NCBI GenBank assembly: GCA_015064745.1
Contig: SVRR01000010.1
Coordinates: forward strand, 1-57,214
Direction: 5' to 3'
DNA from: Oscillospiraceae bacterium
GTDB taxonomy: Bacteria; Bacillota; Clostridia; Oscillospirales; CAG-272
Length of the DNA: 57,214 nucleotides
In this document: positions 1 to 7,777 of the stretch, piece after piece
Layout: the number at the start of each line of letters is the position of its first letter
Numbering within the stretch: position 1 is the first letter of the stretch
The notes under the pieces: generated by a model
Seen by the model: the letters and a program-made list of their open reading frames with translations, nothing else
What the model was told of the DNA's origin: nothing
The model's database searches: none
Translations under genes and position numbers: made by a program

Positions 1-100
1 CACCTGCAACCCCACCTATAATTATGATTTTCATAGGATCTCCTTTTATAATCTTCGATAAACAATATCCACCAAATTCTTATTTATCAATTGGTTTATA

Positions 101-1135
101 TCAACACTCCACCGCGACCTTAATAACTCCGTCGCGTTTCTTTTCAAACAGCTCATATGCCTCGTCGATCTTCGAGAGCGGATAGGTATGCGTGATCAGC
201 GGCTTGGTATCGAGCTTGCCCTCGGCAATGAGCTTCAGCGTTTCCTCGCAGTCACAGCCGTCAACGCCACCGGTCTTGAAAGTCAGATTCTTGCCGTACA
301 TATCAGGAAGAGGCAAAGTCTGCGACTTGTCGTAAAGCGCCACCACCGTGACGACGGCATTCGGGCGCGCGCACTGCCATGCAAGCTCGAATGTGTCCTC
401 TGCTCCTGCCACCTCAAGTACCACGTCTGCACCGCCGTGATCGCTGTTCTCGCAAACAAAACCAAGGCATTTTTCGGGCGTGACCGTCAGCACATCGGGA
501 TAGTGCTCATTCACAAACTTGATACGGTTCTCGTCCTTCTCACACACGATAATGCGCTTGGGATTTTTCAGCATCACACAAAGGAGTGTGCAGATTCCTG
601 TGGGGCCTGCTCCGATGATGAGAACGGTATCGTCCTCAGCAATCTCGGAAATCTTCGCCGCCCAATAGCCCGTGGCGAGAACGTCGCCCACGAGCAGGGC
701 TTGTCTATCGGTCACGGTGTCGGGAATCTTATTAAGCCCCTGATCCGCAAACGGCACGCAAACGTACTCTGCCTGACCGCCATCGATGCGGCAACCGAGC
801 GCCCAACCGCCGTTTTTGTCGGTGCAGTTATTGACAAATCCCTTCTTGCAGAAGAAGCACTCGCCGCAGAAGGTTTCCACATTGACCGTGACTCTGTCGC
901 CGGGGCTAACGTGCGTAATCGCCGAGCCGACTTCTTCCACAATGCCGACCATCTCGTGACCGACCGTGACTCCCTCCACCGCTCTCGGCACGCTGCCGTG
1001 CTTGATGTGCAAGTCACTCGAACAGATGCTCGCCAGCGTGACCTTGACAATCGCATCCCTCTCGTGCAGTACCCGCGGCTTGGGCTTCTCAACTAAGTCG
1101 AATTTCCCTTTTGATATGTATGTGTAGGTAAGCAT
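101..1135 (-). CDS. Zinc-dependent medium-chain alcohol dehydrogenase
   Basis: Cytosolic 344-residue MDR-family dehydrogenase that should oxidise a secondary alcohol or polyol, or reduce the matching ketone, with NAD(P). Catalytic zinc ligands are visible as C38 and the H60-E61 pair in the GHE motif. The structural zinc lobe has C90, C93, C96 and C104. A GAGPTG nucleotide-binding loop lies near residue 172. Length matches the family (about 340-350). The start is fixed by an AGGAGG ribosome site 6 bases upstream and a good promoter (1162-1190). It stands alone, so the substrate cannot be read from neighbours. Threonine dehydrogenase-like, sorbitol dehydrogenase-like and isopropanol dehydrogenase-like members share these motifs, so only the family is certain. 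Confidence 0.9.
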   Translation of the reverse strand: MLTYTYISKGKFDLVEKPKPRVLHERDAIVKVTLASICSSDLHIKHGSVPRAVEGVTVGHEMVGIVEEVGSAITHVSPGDRVTVNVETFCGECFFCKKGFVNNCTDKNGGWALGCRIDGGQAEYVCVPFADQGLNKIPDTVTDRQALLVGDVLATGYWAAKISEIAEDDTVLIIGAGPTGICTLLCVMLKNPKRIIVCEKDENRIKFVNEHYPDVLTVTPEKCLGFVCENSDHGGADVVLEVAGAEDTFELAWQCARPNAVVTVVALYDKSQTLPLPDMYGKNLTFKTGGVDGCDCEETLKLIAEGKLDTKPLITHTYPLSKIDEAYELFEKKRDGVIKVAVEC

Positions 1136-1161
1136 AATTACCTCCTGAATTTCGATACCTT

Positions 1162-1190
1162 ATTATACCATAATTTTCGTCATTTTTCAA
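1162..1190 (-). promoter_or_regulatory. Sigma-A promoter of the alcohol dehydrogenase gene
   Basis: Read on the minus strand: TTGAAA, 17-bp spacer, TATAAT with a TG-G extended -10. It sits about 30 bp upstream of the start codon. Confidence 0.75.
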
Positions 1191-1277
1191 CTGCAATATA
1201 TGAACACGGCGACGGATTTCTCCGCCGCCTTATTCTTTGTTTATTGCTCCCCGTTTCTTTGGGAGCGTAATTGCTTT

Positions 1278-1913
1278 TTACCCATTACCGAATACATCTT
1301 CGCAGAAGCAGTCAAGGCACAGCTCGTCAGTGTAGAATTTTGCTAACGCTTCCTCTTTCGTGGCATACTCTTTTTCTTTCATATAAAGGTTGCTGTAAAC
1401 TATATATGTTTCTCCGTCCTTTGTGGAGCTCAATACTCCGGGATGCCCCCAAAATCCTTCCGAAAGTTCTATCCACTCCTCTTTAAGTCGGTTAATATCG
1501 ACACATGTGCGAAGCCCCCGAACCGAGGCTTTTATCGCTCTTAAATATCGCTCCTCGTATTTTATAAGAGCCATTTTTACTACGGCAGAATCCATCTCCA
1601 TATATTGCGGATGATACCATACATTCAAGAATTCCCATGCGCTCTGACCTAACTTCACCTCACCTTCCGCAATCAACTCAATATTCTCAATAAGCTTTTG
1701 TTGTATGTATGCAACTTCGTGCGTGGCTTCTGCTTCTCCTGATAAATATCTTTCGAAAGCATTTCTTATCGTGTAACTATGCTCACCTTTCCCAAGGCTT
1801 TCGGTGAACGCTCTTATGTTATCCAGTGTGCCAAAATACATCTTTTGATTTGAGCAAATACTTGGCGAGAAATAGTTGTTTAACCGCACTCCGTAAAAAT
1901 CTTTCTTGTTCAT
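1278..1913 (-). CDS. Hypothetical protein, last gene of the TnpV/DUF6809 operon
   Basis: I do not recognise this 211-residue soluble protein. It has no signal peptide or membrane segment. It is rich in charged and aromatic residues and ends with a cysteine-rich stretch (LCLDCFCED). A GGAGAG ribosome site lies 7 bases before the second of two in-frame ATGs, so I start at 1913 rather than 1919. It follows the DUF6809 gene by about 15 bp and is probably co-transcribed with it and the TnpV gene. A weak hairpin lies in the 140 bp between its stop and the alcohol dehydrogenase start. Confidence 0.65.
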   Translation of the reverse strand: MNKKDFYGVRLNNYFSPSICSNQKMYFGTLDNIRAFTESLGKGEHSYTIRNAFERYLSGEAEATHEVAYIQQKLIENIELIAEGEVKLGQSAWEFLNVWYHPQYMEMDSAVVKMALIKYEERYLRAIKASVRGLRTCVDINRLKEEWIELSEGFWGHPGVLSSTKDGETYIVYSNLYMKEKEYATKEEALAKFYTDELCLDCFCEDVFGNG

Positions 1914-1928
1914 AGGCATCTCTCCATG

Positions 1929-2192
1929 CTATTCTAAGCTTTCGAGCATCAACCTTGCTCCAAGCTTGAAGGCATACACAAATATTGCCTTTTCCGCTAA
2001 GCTCATGTATTCGCTCCAACAATCGTGAAATTTCTCGAAGGTTTCTTTCTGCTCATCGGTAAAGCTTTTCTCCAAGTCCTCGTGATGCCTTGCCATGTAG
2101 CTGAGAAGCTCCTTCATTTCCGGAGAGTTGGTTCGGCTGTCCTCTTGCGGTATAATGTTTCCGTGCCAAAGCTCGTTGATGATCGACTTCAT
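1929..2192 (-). CDS. DUF6809 family small protein
   Basis: This 87-residue protein has the family's pattern: an N-terminal LWHGNIIPQED segment, a long charged helix, and a C-terminal FKLGARLMLE helix. No function is known for the family, which is common in Firmicutes accessory DNA. Its ATG overlaps the TnpV stop codon (ATGA) and has a strong GGAGGTGATC ribosome site, so the two are translationally coupled. Confidence 0.75.
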   Translation of the reverse strand: MKSIINELWHGNIIPQEDSRTNSPEMKELLSYMARHHEDLEKSFTDEQKETFEKFHDCWSEYMSLAEKAIFVYAFKLGARLMLESLE

Positions 2193-2560
2193 TGATAGAT
2201 CACCTCCCGCAAAACGATTTCTTCCGCGCTCGCCTTGATGTTATTCATCTCGGCAACCCATTTGAGGGCATCAGAAACCTTTAATTCTTCGTGTATGCCG
2301 CGTTCACGCGCAAGGTTAGCAACTATGGCTTCGACCATTGAGTTGGCTTGTACGTCGATTTCGTGAAGGTGTGTGTTGAGTTTGCCTTCCGTGAGAAGCG
2401 TGGTGTATGTACCTCTCTTGTGTTGCTTGATGTAGTCGCGGTGAAGCAACCCGTATTTGCCTATTTTGTGTTCCTTTTGCTCTGCATTTTCGAGCATCGG
2501 GTAGTATTGCTCGCTTTTGAGTTCGTATTTGATGCCGTTTTGAGTGATGTACTTTTCCAT
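2189..2560 (-). CDS. tnpV: TnpV transposon-encoded protein
   Basis: A 123-residue protein with the conserved order of TnpV: IGKYGLLHRDYIKQHKRGTY, then LLTEGKLNTHLHEIDVQA, then WVAEMNNIKASAEEIVLREVIY. TnpV is carried by Clostridial mobilisable transposons and its role is not established. The open frame extends further upstream, but the AAGGA ribosome site lies 8 bases before the ATG at 2560, so I start there. No serine recombinase or transposase is seen nearby, so this is probably an element remnant. It leads a three-gene operon with DUF6809 and an unknown protein. Confidence 0.85.
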   Translation of the reverse strand: MEKYITQNGIKYELKSEQYYPMLENAEQKEHKIGKYGLLHRDYIKQHKRGTYTTLLTEGKLNTHLHEIDVQANSMVEAIVANLARERGIHEELKVSDALKWVAEMNNIKASAEEIVLREVIYQ

Positions 2561-2674
2561 AATCATATTCCTTTCAAGTGTTGATTTTACTTGAAAACAT
2601 AAGGCTTTAGGAACGTTTGGAATATGTATGGATAATGTCGAAAACAATCAGTTTCGTTATGAATATCCGTACCA

Positions 2675-2716
2675 AATAAAGCCGAATGGATGCAAATCCG
2701 TTCGGCTTTATTTTTT
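2675..2716. terminator. Intrinsic terminator after a tRNA-like tail
   Basis: A perfect 12-bp stem (AATAAAGCCGAA / TTCGGCTTTATT) extends inward through GGAT/ATCC and is followed by T6. Immediately upstream is TCCGTACCA, which resembles a tRNA 3' end. The same ACCAAATAAAGCCG string follows the degenerate tRNA-Pro at 7404. Confidence 0.7.
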
Positions 2717-2739
2717 ATTTGTTACGCAAGGCTTTTTGG

Positions 2740-2785
2740 ACATTTCGGGAGGATGATTTTTCATCCTCCCGAAATGTGCTTTTTT
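2740..2785 (+). terminator. Strong hairpin with T-tract
   Basis: Arms 2740-2756 and 2761-2777 form a perfect 17-bp stem around a TTTT loop, followed by GCTTTTTT. No plus-strand gene ends here now. It may be a leftover of a lost gene. Confidence 0.65.
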
Positions 2786-2792
2786 AGTGCCC

Positions 2793-2835
2793 GTTACGCA
2801 GCTTTTTGAGGGGGCGTTACACAGTTTGCTACGCA
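2793..2835 (+). repeat. 43-nt repeat, copy 1
   Basis: The segment beginning GTTACGCAGCTTTTTG and ending TTTGCTACGCA matches 7658-7700 at 40 of 43 positions. A shorter half-copy (GTTACGCAAGGCTTTTTG) lies at 2721-2738. No gene is seen in 2648-2911 apart from these hairpins and repeats. Confidence 0.8.
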
Positions 2836-2911
2836 ATTTTGTGGGACACCCCGTTTTTGGGGGTGACTTTCACATACTTTGCATAACCCCAATACGGAAT
2901 GCAAGGTCACA

Positions 2912-3292
2912 TTAAGCACAATCTACTGTTCTGTCAATGAATTTTGTAATCCAAATTGAAGGCTTCTCTATCCGGAACCGATCTCCCATCTCTATAAATC
3001 CATGTTGGATAAAAATCAACAGATCCATATTGATTCTGCATTTGAAAATGTTCGCAAAGCAATAAATAAGCGACTGCTTTTTCGCATCTTTTTTTGATGA
3101 TGCAAAAACGCCTCTAATTATACCTGTAATATCATTTACAATCGAACTTGAACAATGCCATATTGGGTTACCATCTTTTTCATATCCAAGCACTTCCGGT
3201 CCCGAAAAGTCGTAATTTGGCATACTACATTTCTCTTTTTCCGCCAATTCTTTAAGTACTGTAACCGCGTTGTCAATATTAATAGTTATCAA
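2912..3292 (-). CDS. Small protein with a dsRNA-binding-like domain
   Basis: A 126-residue protein. Residues 8-83 fit the double-stranded RNA-binding fold: an N-terminal AVTVLKELAEKEK helix, then PNYDF and NPIWHCSSSIV strands, and a SKKDAKKQS start of the second helix, which carries the KKxAK RNA-contact motif. No RNase III or other catalytic domain is present. The apparent start is TTG at 3292 and no clear ribosome site is seen, so the N-terminus is uncertain. It diverges from the EtfB operon, whose promoter overlaps its upstream region. Family assignment is by motif reading only. Confidence 0.6.
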   Translation of the reverse strand: MITINIDNAVTVLKELAEKEKCSMPNYDFSGPEVLGYEKDGNPIWHCSSSIVNDITGIIRGVFASSKKDAKKQSLIYCFANIFKCRINMDLLIFIQHGFIEMGDRFRIEKPSIWITKFIDRTVDCA

Positions 3293-3319
3293 ATTGTAAT
3301 CATTTTGAATGATAGCGTA

Positions 3320-3348
3320 TTGACAACTTGGTTGAATTATAGTAAAAT
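3320..3348 (+). promoter_or_regulatory. Sigma-A promoter of the Etf/lactate dehydrogenase operon
   Basis: TTGACA, 17-bp spacer, TAAAAT, about 85 bp upstream of the etfB start. Confidence 0.8.
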
Positions 3349-3432
3349 TAGATTTAGATATAATAATTATTTTACTAAATAGGTAGCAAGCGCTTGACGA
3401 GATTGCTTTGCCTATCCGATAAGGAGAATAAA

Positions 3433-4221
3433 ATGAAAATTCTGGTTTGTATTAAGCAAGTGCCGGGATCGAGCAATGTAGAGGTTGATCCCGTAACCGG
3501 CGTTCTTATCCGCAGCGGTATTCAGAACAAGATGAACCCCTACGATCTCTATGGCATTGAGCTTGCTCTCACCCTTACAGAGAAATACGGCGGCGAGGTT
3601 GAGCTTATTACCATGGGACCGCCTCCCGCAAAGGCAGTTATCCTGGAGGCTGTTGCGATGGGGGCCACCCGTGGCACTGTGCTGTCCGACAGAAAGTTTG
3701 CAGGTGCTGACGTGCTTGCGACGGCATACACCATTTCTCAGGGCATCAAAAAATGCGGAGAGTATGATCTCATCATCTGCGGCAAGCAGACGACAGACGG
3801 CGATACGGCGCAGGTCGGAGCCGAGGTTGCAGAGTATCTCGGACTGCCCAATATTTCTAACGTTTGCTCGGTTGACGACCTAAAGGACGGCGTGCTTTAC
3901 GTGACCGCCGCACTTGATAACAAGACGGTAAAGCAAAGCATTACGCTCCCCTGCCTCATCTCAACCGATGGCGATATCAACACCCCAAGACTCCCGTCTT
4001 ACAAGGTGAAGCGTGCGCTTACCGACGACGTCGTGCGTTTCCTTTCGTTCGCAGACTTTTCCGACCAGGATCCGAATCACTACGGCTTGAACGGCTCTGC
4101 GACGCAGGTGGAGAGGATCTTCCCACCCGAGAAAAACACCGAAAAGCACACGATTTCGGGAAGCTCCGACGAGCAAGCAGACGAGCTTTTCGCGCTTGTT
4201 TCCAAGCTTAAGCTGATATAA
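3433..4221 (+). CDS. etfB: Electron transfer flavoprotein, beta subunit (LctB-like)
   Basis: This 262-residue EtfB starts MKILVCIKQVPG and has the family's length. In bifurcating systems EtfB carries the FAD that splits hydride electrons. The MTEK-like and NKMNPYDLYGIELAL segments and the KQTTDGDTAQVG nucleotide-binding stretch are seen. An AAGGAG ribosome site decides the ATG at 3433, although the frame is open from 3394. It is the first gene of a tight operon with EtfA and an FAD-linked dehydrogenase, the arrangement of lctBCD in Acetobacterium woodii. Confidence 0.93.
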   Translation: MKILVCIKQVPGSSNVEVDPVTGVLIRSGIQNKMNPYDLYGIELALTLTEKYGGEVELITMGPPPAKAVILEAVAMGATRGTVLSDRKFAGADVLATAYTISQGIKKCGEYDLIICGKQTTDGDTAQVGAEVAEYLGLPNISNVCSVDDLKDGVLYVTAALDNKTVKQSITLPCLISTDGDINTPRLPSYKVKRALTDDVVRFLSFADFSDQDPNHYGLNGSATQVERIFPPEKNTEKHTISGSSDEQADELFALVSKLKLI

Positions 4222-4231
4222 GGAGGTCACC

Positions 4232-5425
4232 ATGGGAAAACTTGTTATCAACCAATCACTTTTGAACAAAGAAAACGCAGAGAGCGTTACGAAGCTTTGC
4301 CCCTTTGGCGCTATCTCCTATGAAAACGGCGGGCTTTCCATTTCGGCTGCCTGCAAGATGTGTAAGCTTTGTGCGAAAAAGAGTGGCGGAATCGTCACAT
4401 ATGAGGAAGAAGCCGTAGCTGAAATTGATAAATCTCTCTGGCGCGGTATCACCGTATACGCAGATTGCCAGGGCGGCAAGATACATAAGGTCACATTTGA
4501 GCTTTGCGGAAAAGCAAAGGAGCTTGCCAAGGTCACCGGTCACCCCATCTACGCCCTCTTGATCGGCGAAAACATAATGGAGCAAGCAAGCGAGCTTCTC
4601 CACTACGGCATAGATAAGGTATTCGTCTATGACGACGAGGCCTTCCGCGATTTCAGAATTGAGCCATATGCAGCTGCATTCTCCGACTTTATAGAGCAAA
4701 TCAAGCCCTCGTCCATCCTTGTCGGCGCGACGGAGCTTGGCCGTCAGCTCGCACCAAGAGTTGCCGCAAGATTCCACGCAGGACTCACCGCAGACTGCAC
4801 CGTCCTTGAGATGAAGGAGAATACCGATCTTGTACAGATAAGGCCCGCATTTGGCGGAAACATCATGGCGCAGATCATCTCGCCTGCAACCAGACCGCAG
4901 TTCTGTACCGTTAGATATAAGATATTTGAGGAGCCTCCACGCACAGAGGCACCCTCGGGCGAAATCGTACAGATGAGCGTCACCGAGGAAATGAAAAAAA
5001 GCGAGATACAGGTGCTGAAAACCGACAAAAAGCAAACAGATGTTGATATTTCAGAGGCAGATGTTATTATCGCTTTAGGAAGAGGCGCACAGACTGACGC
5101 ACTTCGCGCAGAGGCAGAGGAGCTTGCTTCCCTACTCGGCGCTATGGTTGCCTGCACCCGTCCGCTCGTTGAATCCAACCTTTTCGATGCAAAGCATCAG
5201 ATCGGTCTTTCGGGAAGAACCGTTAAGCCGAAGTTCATCATTTGTCTTGGCATTTCCGGCGCGGTTCAGTTTACCGCAGGAATGAAATCCTCTGCAACTA
5301 TCGTTGCAATTAATACTGATAAATCGGCTCCCATCTTCGACGTTGCACACTACTGCGTAGTCGGCGATGTTGCGGAGATCCTCCCTCGCATTATCAAGAA
5401 CATCAAGGAGGTAAAAAATGTATAA
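4232..5425 (+). CDS. etfA: Electron transfer flavoprotein, alpha subunit with N-terminal ferredoxin-like domain (LctC-like)
   Basis: A 397-residue EtfA, longer than the usual ~320 because residues 1-55 form a half-ferredoxin with C23, C41, C44 and C47, enough for one [4Fe-4S] cluster. The EtfA body follows (around 70-270), with the C-terminal FAD-binding domain ending in [10 protein letters not shown] and [10 protein letters not shown]. The extra cluster is typical of EtfA in electron-confurcating/bifurcating lactate dehydrogenase. It starts 10 bp after etfB with an AGGAGG site and overlaps the next gene by 8 bp, which suggests translational coupling and a stable complex. Confidence 0.93.
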   Translation: MGKLVINQSLLNKENAESVTKLCPFGAISYENGGLSISAACKMCKLCAKKSGGIVTYEEEAVAEIDKSLWRGITVYADCQGGKIHKVTFELCGKAKELAKVTGHPIYALLIGENIMEQASELLHYGIDKVFVYDDEAFRDFRIEPYAAAFSDFIEQIKPSSILVGATELGRQLAPRVAARFHAGLTADCTVLEMKENTDLVQIRPAFGGNIMAQIISPATRPQFCTVRYKIFEEPPRTEAPSGEIVQMSVTEEMKKSEIQVLKTDKKQTDVDISEADVIIALGRGAQTDALRAEAEELASLLGAMVACTRPLVESNLFDAKHQIGLSGRTVKPKFIICLGISGAVQFTAGMKSSATIVAINTDKSAPIFDVAHYCVVGDVAEILPRIIKNIKEVKNV

Positions 5426-6812
5426 TAAGGTTTTAGATACAGACGTCGCGGCTCTCAAGAAAATAGTCGGCGACGACGCCGTCCTTGTGGGCGAGGAAAT
5501 CTCGGAGGACTATGGGCACGATGAGCTTGGCGGCATCGTAAGCATGCCCGAGGTGCTTGTTCGCGCGGCATCCACCGAGCAGATCTCGGCTATTATGAAG
5601 CTTGCGTATGAGAGATGCATACCGGTAACGGTCAGGGGCAGTGGCACGGGTCTTGTAGGCTCGGCAGTCGCGCTCCACGGAGGCATTCTCCTTGAAACCG
5701 GCAAGATGAATAAGATCCTTGAGCTTGACCGCGAGAATCTCACGGTCACCGTACAGCCCGGCGTTCTGCTTATGGAGCTTGCGGCCTTTGCAGAGGAAAA
5801 TGATTTTCTCTATCCGCCCGATCCAGGTGAGAAATCTGCTACCATCGGTGGAAACATATCTACTAACGCCGGCGGTATGCGTGCGGTAAAATACGGCGTA
5901 ACAAGAGATTACGTTCGCGCACTTACGGTAGTTTTACCAAACGGCGAAATTATGAACCTCGGAGCAAAGGTTGCCAAAAACAGCTCCGGATACTCGCTAA
6001 AGGATCTCATCATAGGCTCGGAGGGTACACTCGCCATTATTACCGAGGCTGTGCTGAAGCTTGTTCCCTTGCCGAAGGTGTCGGTTAGCCTTCTCGTTCC
6101 CTTCCCGGATACGAAGTCGGCAATCGAGGCTGTGCCCCACATAATTCGATCTAAGGTTACCCCCACCGCTATTGAGTATATGTCGCGTGATACCATTCTC
6201 TTCTCCGAGAGCTATCTTGGCAAAAAGTTCCCCGATACGAAAAATGACGCCTACATACTTCTGACCTTTGACGGTGCTACCGACGCTCAGGTGGAGGCAG
6301 ATATGGAAACCGTCGCAGAGCTTTGCCTTAAAATCGGCGCGCTCGATGCATATATCGTTGACACCGAGGAAAGAAAGAAGTCTGTCTGGAGCGCAAGAGG
6401 CGCGTTCCTTGAGGCTATCAAGGCTTCGACCACCGAGATGGACGAATGCGATGTCGTCGTACCCGTCAACAAGATCGACTACTTCATCAAATTCACACAC
6501 GCACTCGCCGATGAATTGAATATCCGCATCCCCAGCTTCGGTCACGCAGGTGATGGCAACCTGCATATATACGTGTGCCGCGATGATCTGGATGATGAGT
6601 GCTGGGAAGAAAAGCTTGCAGAAGCCTTTGACAGAATGTATAAAACCTCTGAAGAAATCGGTGGCTTGGTTTCGGGCGAACACGGCATCGGTTACGCCAA
6701 GCGCAATTACCTGAAGCGCCAGTACGGCGAAACGCCAATAGCCCTGATGCAAGGCATCAAGCGTGTGTTCGACGAAAAGAACATCCTGAACCCCGGCAAA
6801 ATCTGCTATTAA
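5418..6812 (+). CDS. lctD: FAD-linked 2-hydroxyacid (lactate) dehydrogenase, LctD/GlcD-like
   Basis: A 464-residue protein of the GlcD family. An N-terminal FAD-binding (PP-loop) domain contains [13 protein letters not shown] and [15 protein letters not shown]-terminal FAD-oxidase domain follows, with the metal/substrate histidines in [10 protein letters not shown] and the [11 protein letters not shown] end motif. With EtfAB it should oxidise lactate (or a related 2-hydroxyacid) with NAD+, driven by reduced ferredoxin. This direction is known for A. woodii and inferred here. It overlaps etfA and has an AAGGAGG site. No lactate permease or racemase follows. Confidence 0.88.
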   Translation: MYNKVLDTDVAALKKIVGDDAVLVGEEISEDYGHDELGGIVSMPEVLVRAASTEQISAIMKLAYERCIPVTVRGSGTGLVGSAVALHGGILLETGKMNKILELDRENLTVTVQPGVLLMELAAFAEENDFLYPPDPGEKSATIGGNISTNAGGMRAVKYGVTRDYVRALTVVLPNGEIMNLGAKVAKNSSGYSLKDLIIGSEGTLAIITEAVLKLVPLPKVSVSLLVPFPDTKSAIEAVPHIIRSKVTPTAIEYMSRDTILFSESYLGKKFPDTKNDAYILLTFDGATDAQVEADMETVAELCLKIGALDAYIVDTEERKKSVWSARGAFLEAIKASTTEMDECDVVVPVNKIDYFIKFTHALADELNIRIPSFGHAGDGNLHIYVCRDDLDDECWEEKLAEAFDRMYKTSEEIGGLVSGEHGIGYAKRNYLKRQYGETPIALMQGIKRVFDEKNILNPGKICY

Positions 6813-7167
6813 CCAGCCCTCGCATACTGCTTGCCATACCAAACCGCAGGTGGCGACAGGATAAACAAATTCGTTTTATAGAAAAGGTGTTGAAAACAAG
6901 CTTCAACACCTTTCTGAACACAACCTTGTTGGGATAATATCTATCATCTGCGAAAATCTCGATGCCGCGTCTGCTACGGTACTCCAAAAGGGCGGTGGCA
7001 ACCGCCGCACTCCGCGACTGCCCATGCTCGCACTGGCAGATAAGCACCTCCACATCATCAACGGCGTTGATGTAAAAACGCGCAATCCTCTCTGCCGCCT
7101 CGTCCGAAAGCATGCCGTATCTCTCCTCAATAGCAAGCCGCTTCTCGTCCGCCAGCCCTCTTCCCAC
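6757..7167 (-). pseudogene. Decayed dual-specificity-phosphatase-like gene
   Basis: On the minus strand a recognisable phosphatase core reads LICQCEHGQSRSAAVATALL: a CX5R loop with C, R and S in place, followed by FADDRYYPNKVVFRKVLK. The same frame continues upstream to about 7300, where LLRLSFNDVDNDVIYDE is family-like, but a TAA at about 7228 interrupts it. No ATG is available, so only a GTG at 7167 can start translation. At the other end the normal stop is missing and the frame runs into the antisense 3' end of the lctD gene. I read it as an N-truncated remnant of a family frequent in Clostridial accessory DNA. Confidence 0.6.
6883..6916 (+). terminator. Terminator of the Etf/lactate dehydrogenase operon
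   Basis: A 12-bp stem (AAAGGTGTTGAA / TTCAACACCTTT) lies about 70 bp after the lctD stop. The T-tract is short, so efficiency is uncertain. Confidence 0.6.
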
Positions 7168-7330
7168 CTCGTCGTAGATAACGTCGTTATCAACGTCATT
7201 AAAAGAGAGCCGAAGGAGCGGTTATACCGCGACGCGCGGCGAGTATGCGACGGCGTGTTCAGCCCGACGGGGCGCGCGGATGTACTCGCAAAACACCCGT
7301 ACGCAACCAAACTTAAAAATCAAACAAAAT

Positions 7331-7404
7331 CCGGGTGTGGCGCAGTTGATAGCGCGCTACCTTGGGGTGGGAGGCCGCAAGTTCAAGTCTTGTCACTCCG
7401 ACCA
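7331..7404 (+). tRNA. Degenerate tRNA-Pro (GGG), probably a pseudo-tRNA
   Basis: A cloverleaf can be drawn with anticodon GGG, T-arm GCAAG-TTCAAGT-CTTGT and an encoded CCA. The acceptor stem has a C:C mismatch at pair 2-71, the anticodon stem has an A:G mismatch, the D-loop lacks the conserved GG, and the variable loop is only 3 nt. The total is 74 nt instead of about 77. These defects suggest a non-functional copy or an integration-site remnant. Confidence 0.6.
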
Positions 7405-7446
7405 AATAAAGCCGTCGGGGCTCGTTTCCGACGGCTTTATTTTTGC
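7405..7446 (+). terminator. Terminator after the degenerate tRNA-Pro
   Basis: A perfect 14-bp stem (AATAAAGCCGTCGG / CCGACGGCTTTATT) with TTTT following, directly attached to the tRNA CCA end. Confidence 0.8.
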
Positions 7447-7477
7447 CTTAACGGCGGGCTTTGAAATTGTGTCCGAG

Positions 7478-7506
7478 ACCACCCCGCGCCGCAGGCGCGG
7501 GGTGGT
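7478..7506. repeat. GC-rich perfect hairpin
   Basis: Arms 7478-7490 and 7494-7506 pair perfectly over 13 bp around a GCA loop. It lies immediately 5' of the diverged structured repeat. Confidence 0.7.
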
Positions 7507-7631
7507 AGGGGGAGCGAGAAAAAAGCAATTAATAATTGCTTTTTTGAAGCGTGTCACTGAAATAAGGAGCGCGCGCCGCGAGGCTGTGCCGAGGGGCAAG
7601 GGCGATATATTTCAGGAAGGGGCAGCGCAAG
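7505..7631 (+). repeat. Structured repeat element, diverged copy
   Basis: It shares with the two right-end copies (56872-56997, 57089-57214) an A6/T6-flanked hairpin, CACTGAAATAAGG against AACTGAAATAAGG, the core GAGGCTGTGCCGAGGGGC, and TATATTTCAGGAAGGG. The first hairpin here is AAAAAAGCAATTA / TAATTGCTTTTTT, a different sequence with the same pairing. The CTGAAATA/TATTTCAG stem is kept. The inner stem and the 3' pseudoknot arm are degraded. No gene is seen between 7446 and 7777. Confidence 0.75.
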
Positions 7632-7657
7632 TTCACGTACAGCTTTATTTCTTGCTT

Positions 7658-7700
7658 GTTACGCAGCTTTTTGGCGGGGTGTTACACAGTTTGCTACGCA
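7658..7700 (+). repeat. 43-nt repeat, copy 2
   Basis: Matches 2793-2835 at 40 of 43 positions. Here its 3' part also forms a hairpin with the following bases: GGTGTTACAC (7678-7687) pairs with GTGTAACACC (7705-7714). Confidence 0.8.
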
Positions 7701-7777
7701 GATCGTGTAACACCTTGCTTTATTCTTGCCATAGCAGAGATTTTGAATAGATATTAGCACCACAATTAGCTGTATCG

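Noticed and set aside
188-1096. Long plus-strand open frame antisense to the alcohol dehydrogenase
   Set aside because: No ribosome site or family motifs; mirror of a clear dehydrogenase with zinc ligands.
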